The notes beneath the pieces were generated by a model. The model searched no databases and was not told the origin of the DNA. It saw only the letters and a program-made list of their open reading frames with translations. From the NCBI RefSeq assembly GCF_002257585.1, contig NZ_CP022743.1:3968001-4032000 (forward strand): a stretch of DNA of 64,000 bases, read 5' to 3'. This stretch comes from Mucilaginibacter xinganensis. GTDB taxonomy: Bacteria > Bacteroidota > Bacteroidia > Sphingobacteriales > Sphingobacteriaceae. The translations under genes were made by a program, and so were the position numbers. Shown one piece after another: positions 1 to 8,104 of this stretch (its first letter is position 1; each line of letters starts with the position of its first letter).

Positions 1-875
1 TTTCCGCATTTTTATTTACTTGCCTTACAGGCTATTCGCAAACGACACCGCCCAAAGACACCACAAAATTCTGGACCATACACGGCCAAAACACATTGCT
101 TATAAACCAAAGCTCATTTTCAAACTGGGCAGCTGGCGGGGTAAACTCAGTTGCAGCCAACATTGTGCTTGATTATGATTTTAATTATAAAAAAGGTGTA
201 TGGAGCTGGGACAATAAGGCCATAGCCGGGTACGGCATCAGCAAGCAAAACGGAACCGGTTGGCGTAAAAATGACGACCGAATCATCTTAAACAGCCTAC
301 TGGGCCGCCAGGCATCAAAATACTGGCTTTATACTTTTTATGCCAACTTTCAAACCCAGTTTACAAAAGGTTATAATTACGATGCTGACGGCAACAGGAC
401 ATTGCTGTCTGCACCATTTGCGCCTGCCTATTTAACATTCGGGCCCGGCTTTGCTTATAAAAGGTCTGACAACTTCAGAATCAACCTGTCGCCGGCTGCG
501 GGCCGTTTTACCGTAGTGCAAAAAGACTCCCTTTCTTCCATAGGGTCATATGGGGTTACCCCTGGCAAAAAGAGCCTTTTTCAATTTGGAGCCTCGCTGG
601 ATGCTTATTACAAAGTAAACCTGTTTGAAAACATTGCTTTTGAAAACATATTGAAACTATACTCCAATTATTTGAAAAAGCCCGGAGATATCTATATGGA
701 CTACACTGCCAATATTTTCATGAAGGTGAATAAACTGGTAACGGTAAACGCAGGCGTTGAATTGATAAATGACCCGAACGCTCAGATCCCCGTGATGAAA
801 AATGGTGTCAACGAATACCACTCCCTTCTGCAAACCAAACAAATATTTGGTGCCGGAGTTACCTATAAATTTTAA
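1..875 (+). CDS. DUF3078 family outer-membrane/periplasmic protein, 5' end outside the window
   Basis: The reading frame is open from the first bases, so the start lies upstream. The first visible residues (SAFLFTCLTGYSQ) look like the end of a signal peptide. The mature part begins with a tryptophan-rich stretch containing SNWAAGG, which is the hallmark of the Bacteroidota DUF3078 family. The rest alternates aromatic and polar residues in a beta-rich pattern and ends in TYKF, an aromatic C-terminus typical of outer-membrane barrel proteins. The family's function is not known. The internal TTG at 96 is not the true start because the SNWAAGG core needs the upstream residues. A terminator hairpin follows. 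Confidence 0.75.
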   Translation, partial: SAFLFTCLTGYSQTTPPKDTTKFWTIHGQNTLLINQSSFSNWAAGGVNSVAANIVLDYDFNYKKGVWSWDNKAIAGYGISKQNGTGWRKNDDRIILNSLLGRQASKYWLYTFYANFQTQFTKGYNYDADGNRTLLSAPFAPAYLTFGPGFAYKRSDNFRINLSPAAGRFTVVQKDSLSSIGSYGVTPGKKSLFQFGASLDAYYKVNLFENIAFENILKLYSNYLKKPGDIYMDYTANIFMKVNKLVTVNAGVELINDPNAQIPVMKNGVNEYHSLLQTKQIFGAGVTYKF

Positions 876-905
876 AATAAAGTAAAATATTAGTCACTTT
901 TAATG

Positions 906-936
906 AAAGCAACACACCAAGTGTTGCTTTTTTATT
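906..936 (+). terminator. Intrinsic terminator after the DUF3078 gene
   Basis: A 10-base stem (906-915 with 921-930) with a 5-base loop is followed by a T run. It separates the DUF3078 gene from the kai operon, so the kai genes need their own promoter in the AT-rich stretch 937-1147. I found no convincing TTG/TAnnTTTG pair there. Confidence 0.8.
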
Positions 937-1147
937 TACTATCAGGATATATATTATTTCTATAGTTAAAATTATAAATCAGCATATAACCCGTTTATAA
1001 ATTTCAAAACTACCAAAAACAATTTTGCGTAGTTTTTATTATACTTCTTATTATTTGAAAATAAGGACATAATTGAATTGTAATATAAAAACTATTCTTT
1101 GGATTAATATTTGAGATGTTTTTATACAGTTATACAACTTTATATAA

Positions 1148-2893
1148 ATGACTAAAGAGAATAAAAAAAATAGAAAGATATCCTTTCACCCACAGATTAG
1201 TAAAACACCGACTGGTATTAACGGGCTGGACGAAATAACCGGCGGAGGTATCCCTACAAGTCGTCCAACGTTAATATGTGGTGAGGCAGGATGCGGAAAA
1301 ACGTTGCTGTCGCTGGAATTTATTGTGAGAGGCGCGATGGAATTTGATGAACCGGGCGTTTTCATGGCCTTTGAAGAAAAAGCGGCTGAACTTACCATGA
1401 ACGCGGGTTCCCTGGGCTTTGACCTGGAGCAGTTACAGAAAGAAAAAAAATTAAAAATAGATTACGTTCACATTGATCGCAGCGAGATCCAGGAAACCGG
1501 TGAATTTGACCTCGACGGCTTATTTATTCGTTTGGGCTACGCTATTGACAGCATAGGCGCAAAACGAGTTGTGCTGGATACCATTGAAAATCTATTTTCA
1601 AGTTTAACCAACGAAGCAATACTGCGTGCTGAATTACGCAGACTTTTCCATTGGTTAAAGGAAAAAGGGGTTACTGCAATTATTACCGGTGAGCGCGGGG
1701 ATGGACGTTCCCTTACCCGCCAGGGGCTGGAAGAATATGTTTCTGACTGCGTGATCCTGCTTGATCACAGGGTGATTAACCAAATCTCGACCCGCAGGTT
1801 ACGGATAGTGAAATACCGTGGATCAGAACACGGAACAAATGAATACCCTTTTTTAATTGACCAGGACGGTATCTCGGTCCTACCGGTTACCTCACTGAAG
1901 CTCGAAAAAGAAGTGTCAACAGAAAGGGTATCATCTGGAATCCCGGCGCTGGATAAGATGCTTGGCGGTAAAGGTTTTTTCAAAGGAGGAAGTGTACTGG
2001 TTTCGGGAACAGCAGGCACAGGTAAAACCAGTATAGCTGCCTGTTTTGCCAACGAAATTTGTAACAAAAAAAATCGTTGCCTGTATTTTGCTTTCGAAGA
2101 ATCGCCAAAACAGATTATCCGCAACATGCGCTCCATCAATATGGACTTGCAAAAGCATGTCGATAAAGGCTTGCTGCAATTCATGGCGTCGCGCCCAACC
2201 CTGCACGGGTTAGAACAGCATTTAGTAGCCATGCATAAGCTAATTAAAGTTTTTAAACCACAGGCTGTTATACTGGATCCGATCACGAATTTAATAACTG
2301 TGGGGTCCGTTAGCGAGGTAAAAGCAATGCTGATAAGGCTGATTGACTTTTTACAGGAAGAACAAATTACGGTTCTATTTACGGCACTTACTTTAAATAC
2401 CGTAGTAACTGAACAAACCGACGAAGGGGTATCATCACTGGTTGATGCATGGCTGTTGGTTAGGGATATTGAATTTAATGGTGAGCGCAACCGGGGTATG
2501 TACATCATGAAGTCGCGCGGGATGAAACACTCTAACCAGGTGCGGGAATTTATCATAACTGATAAAGGTATTGATTTGGTTGAAGTTTACCTGGGCCCTG
2601 ACGGCGTACTTACAGGCTCGGCGCGTGAAGCACAGAAATTACAGGAACGGACCGGAGAAATTTTGCGTAACAACGCTATGGGCATGAAAGACCGCGAGGT
2701 GTTACGCAAAAAGAAAGTACTGGAAGCCAAGATAGCGAGCCTGCAAAGCGAGTTTGAATCGGCTGAAGAAGAATTAAATAAAATATATATAGAAGAAGAA
2801 CTGGTTAAAAAGGTAACTGAAAGTAACCGCCAGCAAATATTGCAAAGACGCCGCGACGATAATGAGCAGAACGGCGGGAAAGGAAAGAATTAA
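1148..2893 (+). CDS. kaiC: KaiC-like double-domain RecA ATPase/kinase
   Basis: KaiC is the hexameric ATPase and autokinase of the cyanobacterial clock. This 581-residue protein has both RecA halves: Walker A GEAGCGKT at 45-52 (CI) and GTAGTGKT at 287-294 (CII). Paired catalytic glutamates are at 76-77 and 317-318. The CII phosphorylation segment reads TDEGVSS, which places S429 and S430 where cyanobacterial KaiC has S431 and T432, and T424 where it has T426. The C-terminus carries roughly 60 extra residues, highly charged and heptad-like (from about 490), probably a coiled coil and not a KaiA-binding tail. The stop codon overlaps the next ATG (TAATG), so translation is probably coupled. No kaiA is present. 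Kinase competence is inferred from motifs only. Confidence 0.93.
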   Translation: MTKENKKNRKISFHPQISKTPTGINGLDEITGGGIPTSRPTLICGEAGCGKTLLSLEFIVRGAMEFDEPGVFMAFEEKAAELTMNAGSLGFDLEQLQKEKKLKIDYVHIDRSEIQETGEFDLDGLFIRLGYAIDSIGAKRVVLDTIENLFSSLTNEAILRAELRRLFHWLKEKGVTAIITGERGDGRSLTRQGLEEYVSDCVILLDHRVINQISTRRLRIVKYRGSEHGTNEYPFLIDQDGISVLPVTSLKLEKEVSTERVSSGIPALDKMLGGKGFFKGGSVLVSGTAGTGKTSIAACFANEICNKKNRCLYFAFEESPKQIIRNMRSINMDLQKHVDKGLLQFMASRPTLHGLEQHLVAMHKLIKVFKPQAVILDPITNLITVGSVSEVKAMLIRLIDFLQEEQITVLFTALTLNTVVTEQTDEGVSSLVDAWLLVRDIEFNGERNRGMYIMKSRGMKHSNQVREFIITDKGIDLVEVYLGPDGVLTGSAREAQKLQERTGEILRNNAMGMKDREVLRKKKVLEAKIASLQSEFESAEEELNKIYIEEELVKKVTESNRQQILQRRRDDNEQNGGKGKN

Positions 2894-3192
2894 TGAAAAC
2901 CAAAGGATATAAGTATGAGTTGAGGCTCTACATAGCCGGCAAAACTGCAAAATCGCAAACCGCATTGGCTAACCTTAACAAATATTGCGAAGAGTATTTA
3001 GAAGGTGAATACAAAATTGAAGTTATTGACCTGCTGGTTCAACCACAGCTTGCAGAGGGCGACCAGATTTTTGCAGTACCTACACTGGTACGCAAAGTGC
3101 CCGAGCCGATACGTAAAATTATCGGTGATTTATCAAACGAAGAAAAAGTATTGGTAGGCCTAAATATCCGCCCAGCTAACATAAACTTATAA
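2893..3192 (+). CDS. kaiB: KaiB-like protein, first copy
   Basis: 99 residues, the usual KaiB length. The N-terminal strand (ELRLYIAGKT), the QLAEGDQIFAVPTL segment and the RKIIGDLSNEEKVL helix follow canonical KaiB closely. KaiB is a thioredoxin-like, fold-switching protein that binds the KaiC hexamer. It overlaps kaiC by one base and the second kaiB copy by one base (both TAATG), so the three genes are almost certainly co-translated. Of the two copies this is the more canonical. Confidence 0.92.
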   Translation: MKTKGYKYELRLYIAGKTAKSQTALANLNKYCEEYLEGEYKIEVIDLLVQPQLAEGDQIFAVPTLVRKVPEPIRKIIGDLSNEEKVLVGLNIRPANINL

Positions 3193-3518
3193 TGACGGAA
3201 CTACCAAAAGTGCCACCAGTTGTCAATAATTTTCCCGATGATGACATTTTTCGTCTGCGCTTATTTGTAACCGGCGCTACACCAAATTCAACACGGGCAA
3301 TTTCAAACATTAAGGAGTTTTGTGAAACTTACCTTAAAAACAGGTATGAGCTTGAAATAGTGGATGTGTACCAGCAACCGCTAATTGCAGAAAGCGAACA
3401 GCTGATAGCTATACCTATGCTTATAAAAAGTTCCCCTTCGCCACAAAAAAAACTAATAGGCGACATGTCAAATACTGACAAGATACTGCGGGCACTAAAT
3501 TTACCATCAAGGCAATAA
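3192..3518 (+). CDS. kaiB: KaiB-like protein, second, more divergent copy
   Basis: 108 residues with the same fold signature (RLRLFVTGATPNS, PLIAESEQLIAIPML, KKLIGDMSNTDKIL), but with a 14-18 residue N-terminal extension and several changes from the first copy. The RKIIGDLS helix of the first copy reads KKLIGDMS here. Tandem kaiB copies suggest either duplication with a split of roles (one binds KaiC, one a kinase) or fold-switch variants. The role split is inference. One base separates its stop from the kinase start. Confidence 0.9.
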   Translation: MTELPKVPPVVNNFPDDDIFRLRLFVTGATPNSTRAISNIKEFCETYLKNRYELEIVDVYQQPLIAESEQLIAIPMLIKSSPSPQKKLIGDMSNTDKILRALNLPSRQ

Positions 3519-3519
3519 T

Positions 3520-5190
3520 ATGGAACAGCCAAAAATAACATATGAGCAGTTATTAAACGATAACGAAGAACTTCAGCTGCAATTGGAAGAAGCCAATGAC
3601 ACCATTGAAGCAATTCGCACCGGGCAGATAGACGCGTTAGTAGTTAATGACGGGGACGGACACCAGCTTTACACATTAAAAACAGCCGACCAAACCTACC
3701 GGGTATTTATACAAAAAATGAACGAAGGTGCTGTAACCGTAAATCGCGAAGGGCTTATATTATACAGCAATTCGAGGTTTGCAACTATGGTTGGTATGCC
3801 GCTGGAAAAGACTATTGGCCTTACGTTCGATATATTCATAGCGCCAGAGTCGCGTGATATTTACGACGAAGTAATAGCAAATGCCTGGGAGGAAGACTGC
3901 AAAGAAGAGATTTTGCTTATTAACACGGATAAAAACCGCATTCCCTGCCTCCTATCCTGTAATACGCTTGAGTTGGATGAGGGCCTTTCTTTAAGCCTGA
4001 TATTAACAGATCTTTCAATACTTAAAGAAACTGAAAAACAACTAAAGATAAAAAACCTGCAGCTGGCAGCTGCCCACCTGGCAACCGAAAGGTTAAACAA
4101 CCAGCTGGAAGATACAGTAAAGGAACGCACAAACGAGCTTTTGTTAAGCCGTGAACGTTTTAAGTATCTCGCTAACAACATTCCGCAAATGACGTGGACC
4201 AACCTCCCCAACGGGGAAGTTGACTATTATAACGAACAATGGTATAATTACACAGGCCTTAGCCAGGAAGAATCAAAAAAGTCCGGATGGGAAAGTGTGT
4301 TATATCCTGACGATTTCCAAACTACCATGGACCGGTTTTCATCATCTCTACAATCAGGCGAAGTATTTGAAGTTGAAAACCGTTATAAAAGAGGTTTTGA
4401 CGGTGCATACCGCTGGCATTTAAACAGGGCAGTGCCAATGCGAAATGAAAAGAATGAAATTGTGTTTTGGGTAGGTACGGCTACAGATATTGAGGATCAA
4501 AAAAGGGAAATGGACCGCAAAGATGAATTCATCGGGATAGCCAGCCATGAACTTAAAACGCCCTTAACAAGCTTGAAGGGCTATTTACAACTTATTTCCT
4601 CATACAAACGCGATGAATTACCGGCGGCTGTAAAACAGTATATTGAAAAAGCTAACATATCAATAAATAAGCTGCAGCGCCTTATTAACGACCTGCTGGA
4701 TGTAAGCAAAATCCAGGCTGGAAAACTGGAATATGCTTTTTCGAAAGTTAATTTGACTGAATTGATACAGGCATGCGTTGAAAACGCTGCACATATACAC
4801 CCGGAAAGCAATTTCATTGTCCGCGATGGACATAACTATACAGTACAGGGAAATTCTGAGCGGCTGGAACAGGTATTGATGAACCTTATCAATAACGCGG
4901 TAAAATACTCGCCGCAAAACAAAGATGTTATCATTCAAACATCAACCGATAATGACAATGTTAGGGTGACCATTACCGATTTTGGTATTGGGTTATCTGC
5001 TGCGCAGATAGACAGGATATTTGAGCGTTTTTACCGCGTTGAAGACAAAAAGTACATGACCAGCGGCTTGGGTATGGGCCTTTACATTTCTGCTGAGATC
5101 ATTGATTACCATAATGGCCAAATTGGCGTACAAAGCGAACAAGGCAAAGGTTCAACCTTTTACTTTGAGTTACCTTTGTGGAAAGTTTAA
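3520..5190 (+). CDS. PAS-PAS sensor histidine kinase of the kai operon
   Basis: 556 residues, soluble, with no membrane segment. Order: an N-terminal helix, a first PAS domain (about 60-175), a charged coiled coil (about 175-210), a second PAS domain of the PAS_3 type ending in GTATDIEDQK, HisKA with the phosphorylatable H343 in ASHELKTP, then HATPase with N-box (NLINNAVKYSP) and G-box (DFGIGLS). It starts one base after the second kaiB. In cyanobacteria the clock output kinase SasA has a KaiB-like sensor domain. This kinase does not, so a free KaiB may couple it to KaiC (inference). No response regulator is adjacent. Confidence 0.93.
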   Translation: MEQPKITYEQLLNDNEELQLQLEEANDTIEAIRTGQIDALVVNDGDGHQLYTLKTADQTYRVFIQKMNEGAVTVNREGLILYSNSRFATMVGMPLEKTIGLTFDIFIAPESRDIYDEVIANAWEEDCKEEILLINTDKNRIPCLLSCNTLELDEGLSLSLILTDLSILKETEKQLKIKNLQLAAAHLATERLNNQLEDTVKERTNELLLSRERFKYLANNIPQMTWTNLPNGEVDYYNEQWYNYTGLSQEESKKSGWESVLYPDDFQTTMDRFSSSLQSGEVFEVENRYKRGFDGAYRWHLNRAVPMRNEKNEIVFWVGTATDIEDQKREMDRKDEFIGIASHELKTPLTSLKGYLQLISSYKRDELPAAVKQYIEKANISINKLQRLINDLLDVSKIQAGKLEYAFSKVNLTELIQACVENAAHIHPESNFIVRDGHNYTVQGNSERLEQVLMNLINNAVKYSPQNKDVIIQTSTDNDNVRVTITDFGIGLSAAQIDRIFERFYRVEDKKYMTSGLGMGLYISAEIIDYHNGQIGVQSEQGKGSTFYFELPLWKV

Positions 5191-5221
5191 ATCGCCCTGC
5201 AACTTCAGTGCATTTAAACAA

Positions 5222-5262
5222 AAAGGGCTTATTGAAAGATTCCCTCTCCCGATAAGCCCTTT
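5222..5262. terminator. Bidirectional terminator between the kai operon and the MutS-like gene
   Basis: An 11-base perfect stem (5222-5232 with 5252-5262), with A and T flanks on both sides, lies between two convergent genes. Confidence 0.8.
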
Positions 5263-5285
5263 GTCATTTGCTGCTTTACCGCTTG

Positions 5286-6968
5286 CTATAAAACATACTT
5301 CCGTTTTAGCTCCTCGCTCACGATATAAGCGTCTTCAACAACGGTTTCGGGGTAGCCAATGGTTTCTAATATAGCAATACCGTTTCTATTTTTAAGCACG
5401 CCAGTTTTCATCTTGTAATCAAATACAAGGCGGGTGTCATTAACGGTTTCTTCGAAAGAATAAACAGCGTAATCGTTATCCAATAATTCGGCCAGTTCCA
5501 GATCGTGGGTTGACACAAAAACAAAATTCTTGTTATCAGTTAAATAGGTAAGCACTGATTTTGCTGCGGCAATCCGCTCAATAGTGTTTGTACCCCTGAA
5601 TATTTCGTCAATGATGATAAGACTCTTTACAGGCTCATCGCCGCCGCTTTGATTAATAATATCAAGTATAGATAGCGCCTCGGCCTGGAAATAACTCTTA
5701 TGCTCACCCAAATCATCGGTAGTCCTGATACTGGTTTGAAGCCTTAATAATGGAGCTTTATAACCACTGGTGCAGGTAGTATAAATAGTTTGCGCCAGAA
5801 GCGTGTTGATAGCAATTGACCTGATAAAAGTAGTTTTGCCCGACATATTTGAACCTGTTATCAGCACCCCCTCATCTGTACGGGTATGAATAGAATTAGG
5901 CACGCAATTATAAATAAGCGGGTGAAACATATCGTTGAGATCCATCTGCATATTTTCAGTATAAAAAACAGGCTTGCTGTAGTGTGGCAGCCCAATCCTA
6001 ACTGACTGGATAGCGATAAGCATATCAATTTCGGCTACATAGTTGTAAAGCACCTCAATATCGCCGCGATATTTGTTTATCCTTTTAACAGAAGTAATAA
6101 ACATTAAAGGTTCTAACAGAAAAAGCAGCTTTATCAGTTTGTAAACCGCATAACTCAAATTATCGGGGTTACCCGCAAGCTTACTCTCAAAACTAACCAG
6201 GTTTAGTGTGCGGTTTAATCCGGCTAATAAATTTAAGCTGATCCTTACCTGTTCATCATTTTCCATGGCAAGCTTTTTGGTAAGACGTTTTGCCACGTTG
6301 TGCAAGATCATTAACTGCGGTAATGACCGGGTATAAGAGGATATTTTATTACGGGTACCATAATGCAACGCAACATTACCAATAAGCAACGCTATTAAAA
6401 CCATAAAACATACCAGGTTAGGCGCTATAAACAACGATATTACCAGCCCGATTATAGCTAAACCCGAAATGCGGATGTAAAGGCTCATAAGCGGTACCAG
6501 CAAAAATTCATGCTCTTTTAAAAATAGCTCAGCTAAAAAGTAGGCATCAGGGCTGTTAAGCTTTGCCAGTTCAAGCTCAATACGTTCCTGGTCAGGCCTG
6601 GGCATGTTCAGGGCGTCAATTTTTTTATCGAATTTTAATAGTGCTTCAAAATCAGTGTCGGGAGTAAAAAGTCTTTTATAGAAATATTGCTTTCCGGGTT
6701 TGGAGTTTGTCCGGTCAATATAGTTGAAGATATTGTTGAGGTCAAGGTCGTCAGCTATGGTACCGGTTATTTTACAGGGGCCTTCATACGCGTTTAACAA
6801 GGTTGCAATCAACTTAAAGTTTCGCCTGGCATTTACCGGCCTGCCCCATTTGTTTTGAATCCTTTCCAAATTTCTCCGGGTGGTATTAAGGTTATCAAAA
6901 TAATTATATATGTAAAAACCAATCAGGATGGCAGCGAATACAACCGCAGTAAATAACCAATAAAACAT
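5286..6968 (-). CDS. Membrane-anchored MutS-related ATPase
   Basis: 560 residues. An N-terminal membrane segment (about 5-22) and a second hydrophobic stretch near 170-205 place it at the membrane. The C-terminal part is a MutS domain V ATPase with Walker A TGSNMSGKTT and Walker B LIIIDEIFRGTNT, and a preceding lever/clamp-like helical region. The mismatch-binding domain I of true MutS, with its Phe-x-Glu motif, is absent, so a role in mismatch repair is unlikely. The family is common in Bacteroidota and its job is unknown. The neighbouring gene at 8105-9439 is a second, shorter member. Confidence 0.85.
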   Translation of the reverse strand: MFYWLFTAVVFAAILIGFYIYNYFDNLNTTRRNLERIQNKWGRPVNARRNFKLIATLLNAYEGPCKITGTIADDLDLNNIFNYIDRTNSKPGKQYFYKRLFTPDTDFEALLKFDKKIDALNMPRPDQERIELELAKLNSPDAYFLAELFLKEHEFLLVPLMSLYIRISGLAIIGLVISLFIAPNLVCFMVLIALLIGNVALHYGTRNKISSYTRSLPQLMILHNVAKRLTKKLAMENDEQVRISLNLLAGLNRTLNLVSFESKLAGNPDNLSYAVYKLIKLLFLLEPLMFITSVKRINKYRGDIEVLYNYVAEIDMLIAIQSVRIGLPHYSKPVFYTENMQMDLNDMFHPLIYNCVPNSIHTRTDEGVLITGSNMSGKTTFIRSIAINTLLAQTIYTTCTSGYKAPLLRLQTSIRTTDDLGEHKSYFQAEALSILDIINQSGGDEPVKSLIIIDEIFRGTNTIERIAAAKSVLTYLTDNKNFVFVSTHDLELAELLDNDYAVYSFEETVNDTRLVFDYKMKTGVLKNRNGIAILETIGYPETVVEDAYIVSEELKRKYVL

Positions 6969-7182
6969 ATAATAAAAATAACAGAATGTGCTAAAATAAA
7001 CTCTTATTAACTACGTAAAGCTATTAAACCTTGGATAATAAGCAATACCAAATGCTACAAATAAAAGTAACATAATAATTACGTAACGTACCTTTTATAC
7101 GGCTTAAACGGGCAAAAGTTGTTAAAAGCAACGTTTTTCAGGTACTTAGTTACGTACTGTACGGTAATGCTTTAGGATGGTT

Positions 7183-7953
7183 TTACGATTTCAAAAAGCT
7201 ATTTAGGGCATTTTGCGTAAATTCAGACAGTACAAGTTCACCGCTTATAGCAGCACGTTCGTGCAATAAAGCGTCCCAATCTTCAGTACCCTCCCATAAA
7301 ATTTCCTTCAGGCCTTTTAATGCTTCCGGATGATAGGATGCGAGTTTACCGGTAAGGGTATCAAGCGCTGCATCCAATGAAATAACATCCGGATATACCT
7401 CATTATACAGGCCTTTTTCCATAGCCCATTGCGCGGTCTGAAAATCAATGGCCCTAATGGTTAATTGTGAAAATGCGGGCAAACCTACTTTGCGTATAAC
7501 GGCGGGCGATATTACAAACGGGCCTATACCAATGGCCAGTTCACTTAGCTTTATTGATGCAAACGTGGTAGCCAGGCAATAGTCTGCTGCTGCTGCAAGG
7601 CCTACCCCACCACCAACGGCCTTTCCCTGTACACGTGCAATAATAATTTTGGGTGATTTGCGGCAGGCATTAATAACCCGCGCAAAGCCCGAAAAAAAAG
7701 CCGCCCCTGCTTCTTTATCCTTTATCTGCAATAATTCGTCAAAGCTGGCGCCGGCACAAAAGGTACGGTCGCCGCCGCTTTTTAATATAATTATACGGGT
7801 TGTGGTATCGTTCCCCGCCTGGTTAATTTTTTCAGTAAGGTCATCAAGCAAAGCGGCAGGCAATGAATTTTGAGCCGGGTGATAAAAGGTTATGGTTGCA
7901 ATACCACTAACACTGGTACTAAGGCTTACACTTCCGTTGTCGGTTTCAGGCAT
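7183..7953 (-). CDS. Enoyl-CoA hydratase/isomerase family (crotonase) protein
   Basis: 256 residues, the standard length of a single-domain crotonase. Oxyanion-hole segments are visible as FCAGASFDEL and GKAVGGGVGLAAAADYC, and the ELAIGIG segment supplies the position of the first catalytic glutamate of the hydratases. The usual PGAGG stretch after it is replaced by GPFVISP, which resembles the methylglutaconyl-CoA or branched-chain side of the family, though the exact substrate cannot be read. It sits between two MutS-like genes on the same strand with gaps of 151 and 214 bases, so cotranscription is possible but not required. Confidence 0.88.
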   Translation of the reverse strand: MPETDNGSVSLSTSVSGIATITFYHPAQNSLPAALLDDLTEKINQAGNDTTTRIIILKSGGDRTFCAGASFDELLQIKDKEAGAAFFSGFARVINACRKSPKIIIARVQGKAVGGGVGLAAAADYCLATTFASIKLSELAIGIGPFVISPAVIRKVGLPAFSQLTIRAIDFQTAQWAMEKGLYNEVYPDVISLDAALDTLTGKLASYHPEALKGLKEILWEGTEDWDALLHERAAISGELVLSEFTQNALNSFLKS

Positions 7954-8104
7954 ATTAACTGATATATATGATTAATCAAATTTAAACTAAAACTGCGGCA
8001 GGCGAACCAATAATTAATAATACCCCATATTTTAGTATCAAAAACTCTTAAATTCCGAAAAACCTTGACTCGTTTAATGACGATGCTGTTTCAGCCAATG
8101 CATA

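Noticed and set aside
1765..2556. Long antisense frame within kaiC (and others such as 38083-38610, 37555-38070, 34069-34500)
   Set aside because: All lie opposite strongly supported genes and have shadow-like composition.
3520..5190. Kai-operon kinase as a true SasA
   Set aside because: It has two PAS domains and no KaiB-like N-terminal domain, so only the operon context links it to KaiC.
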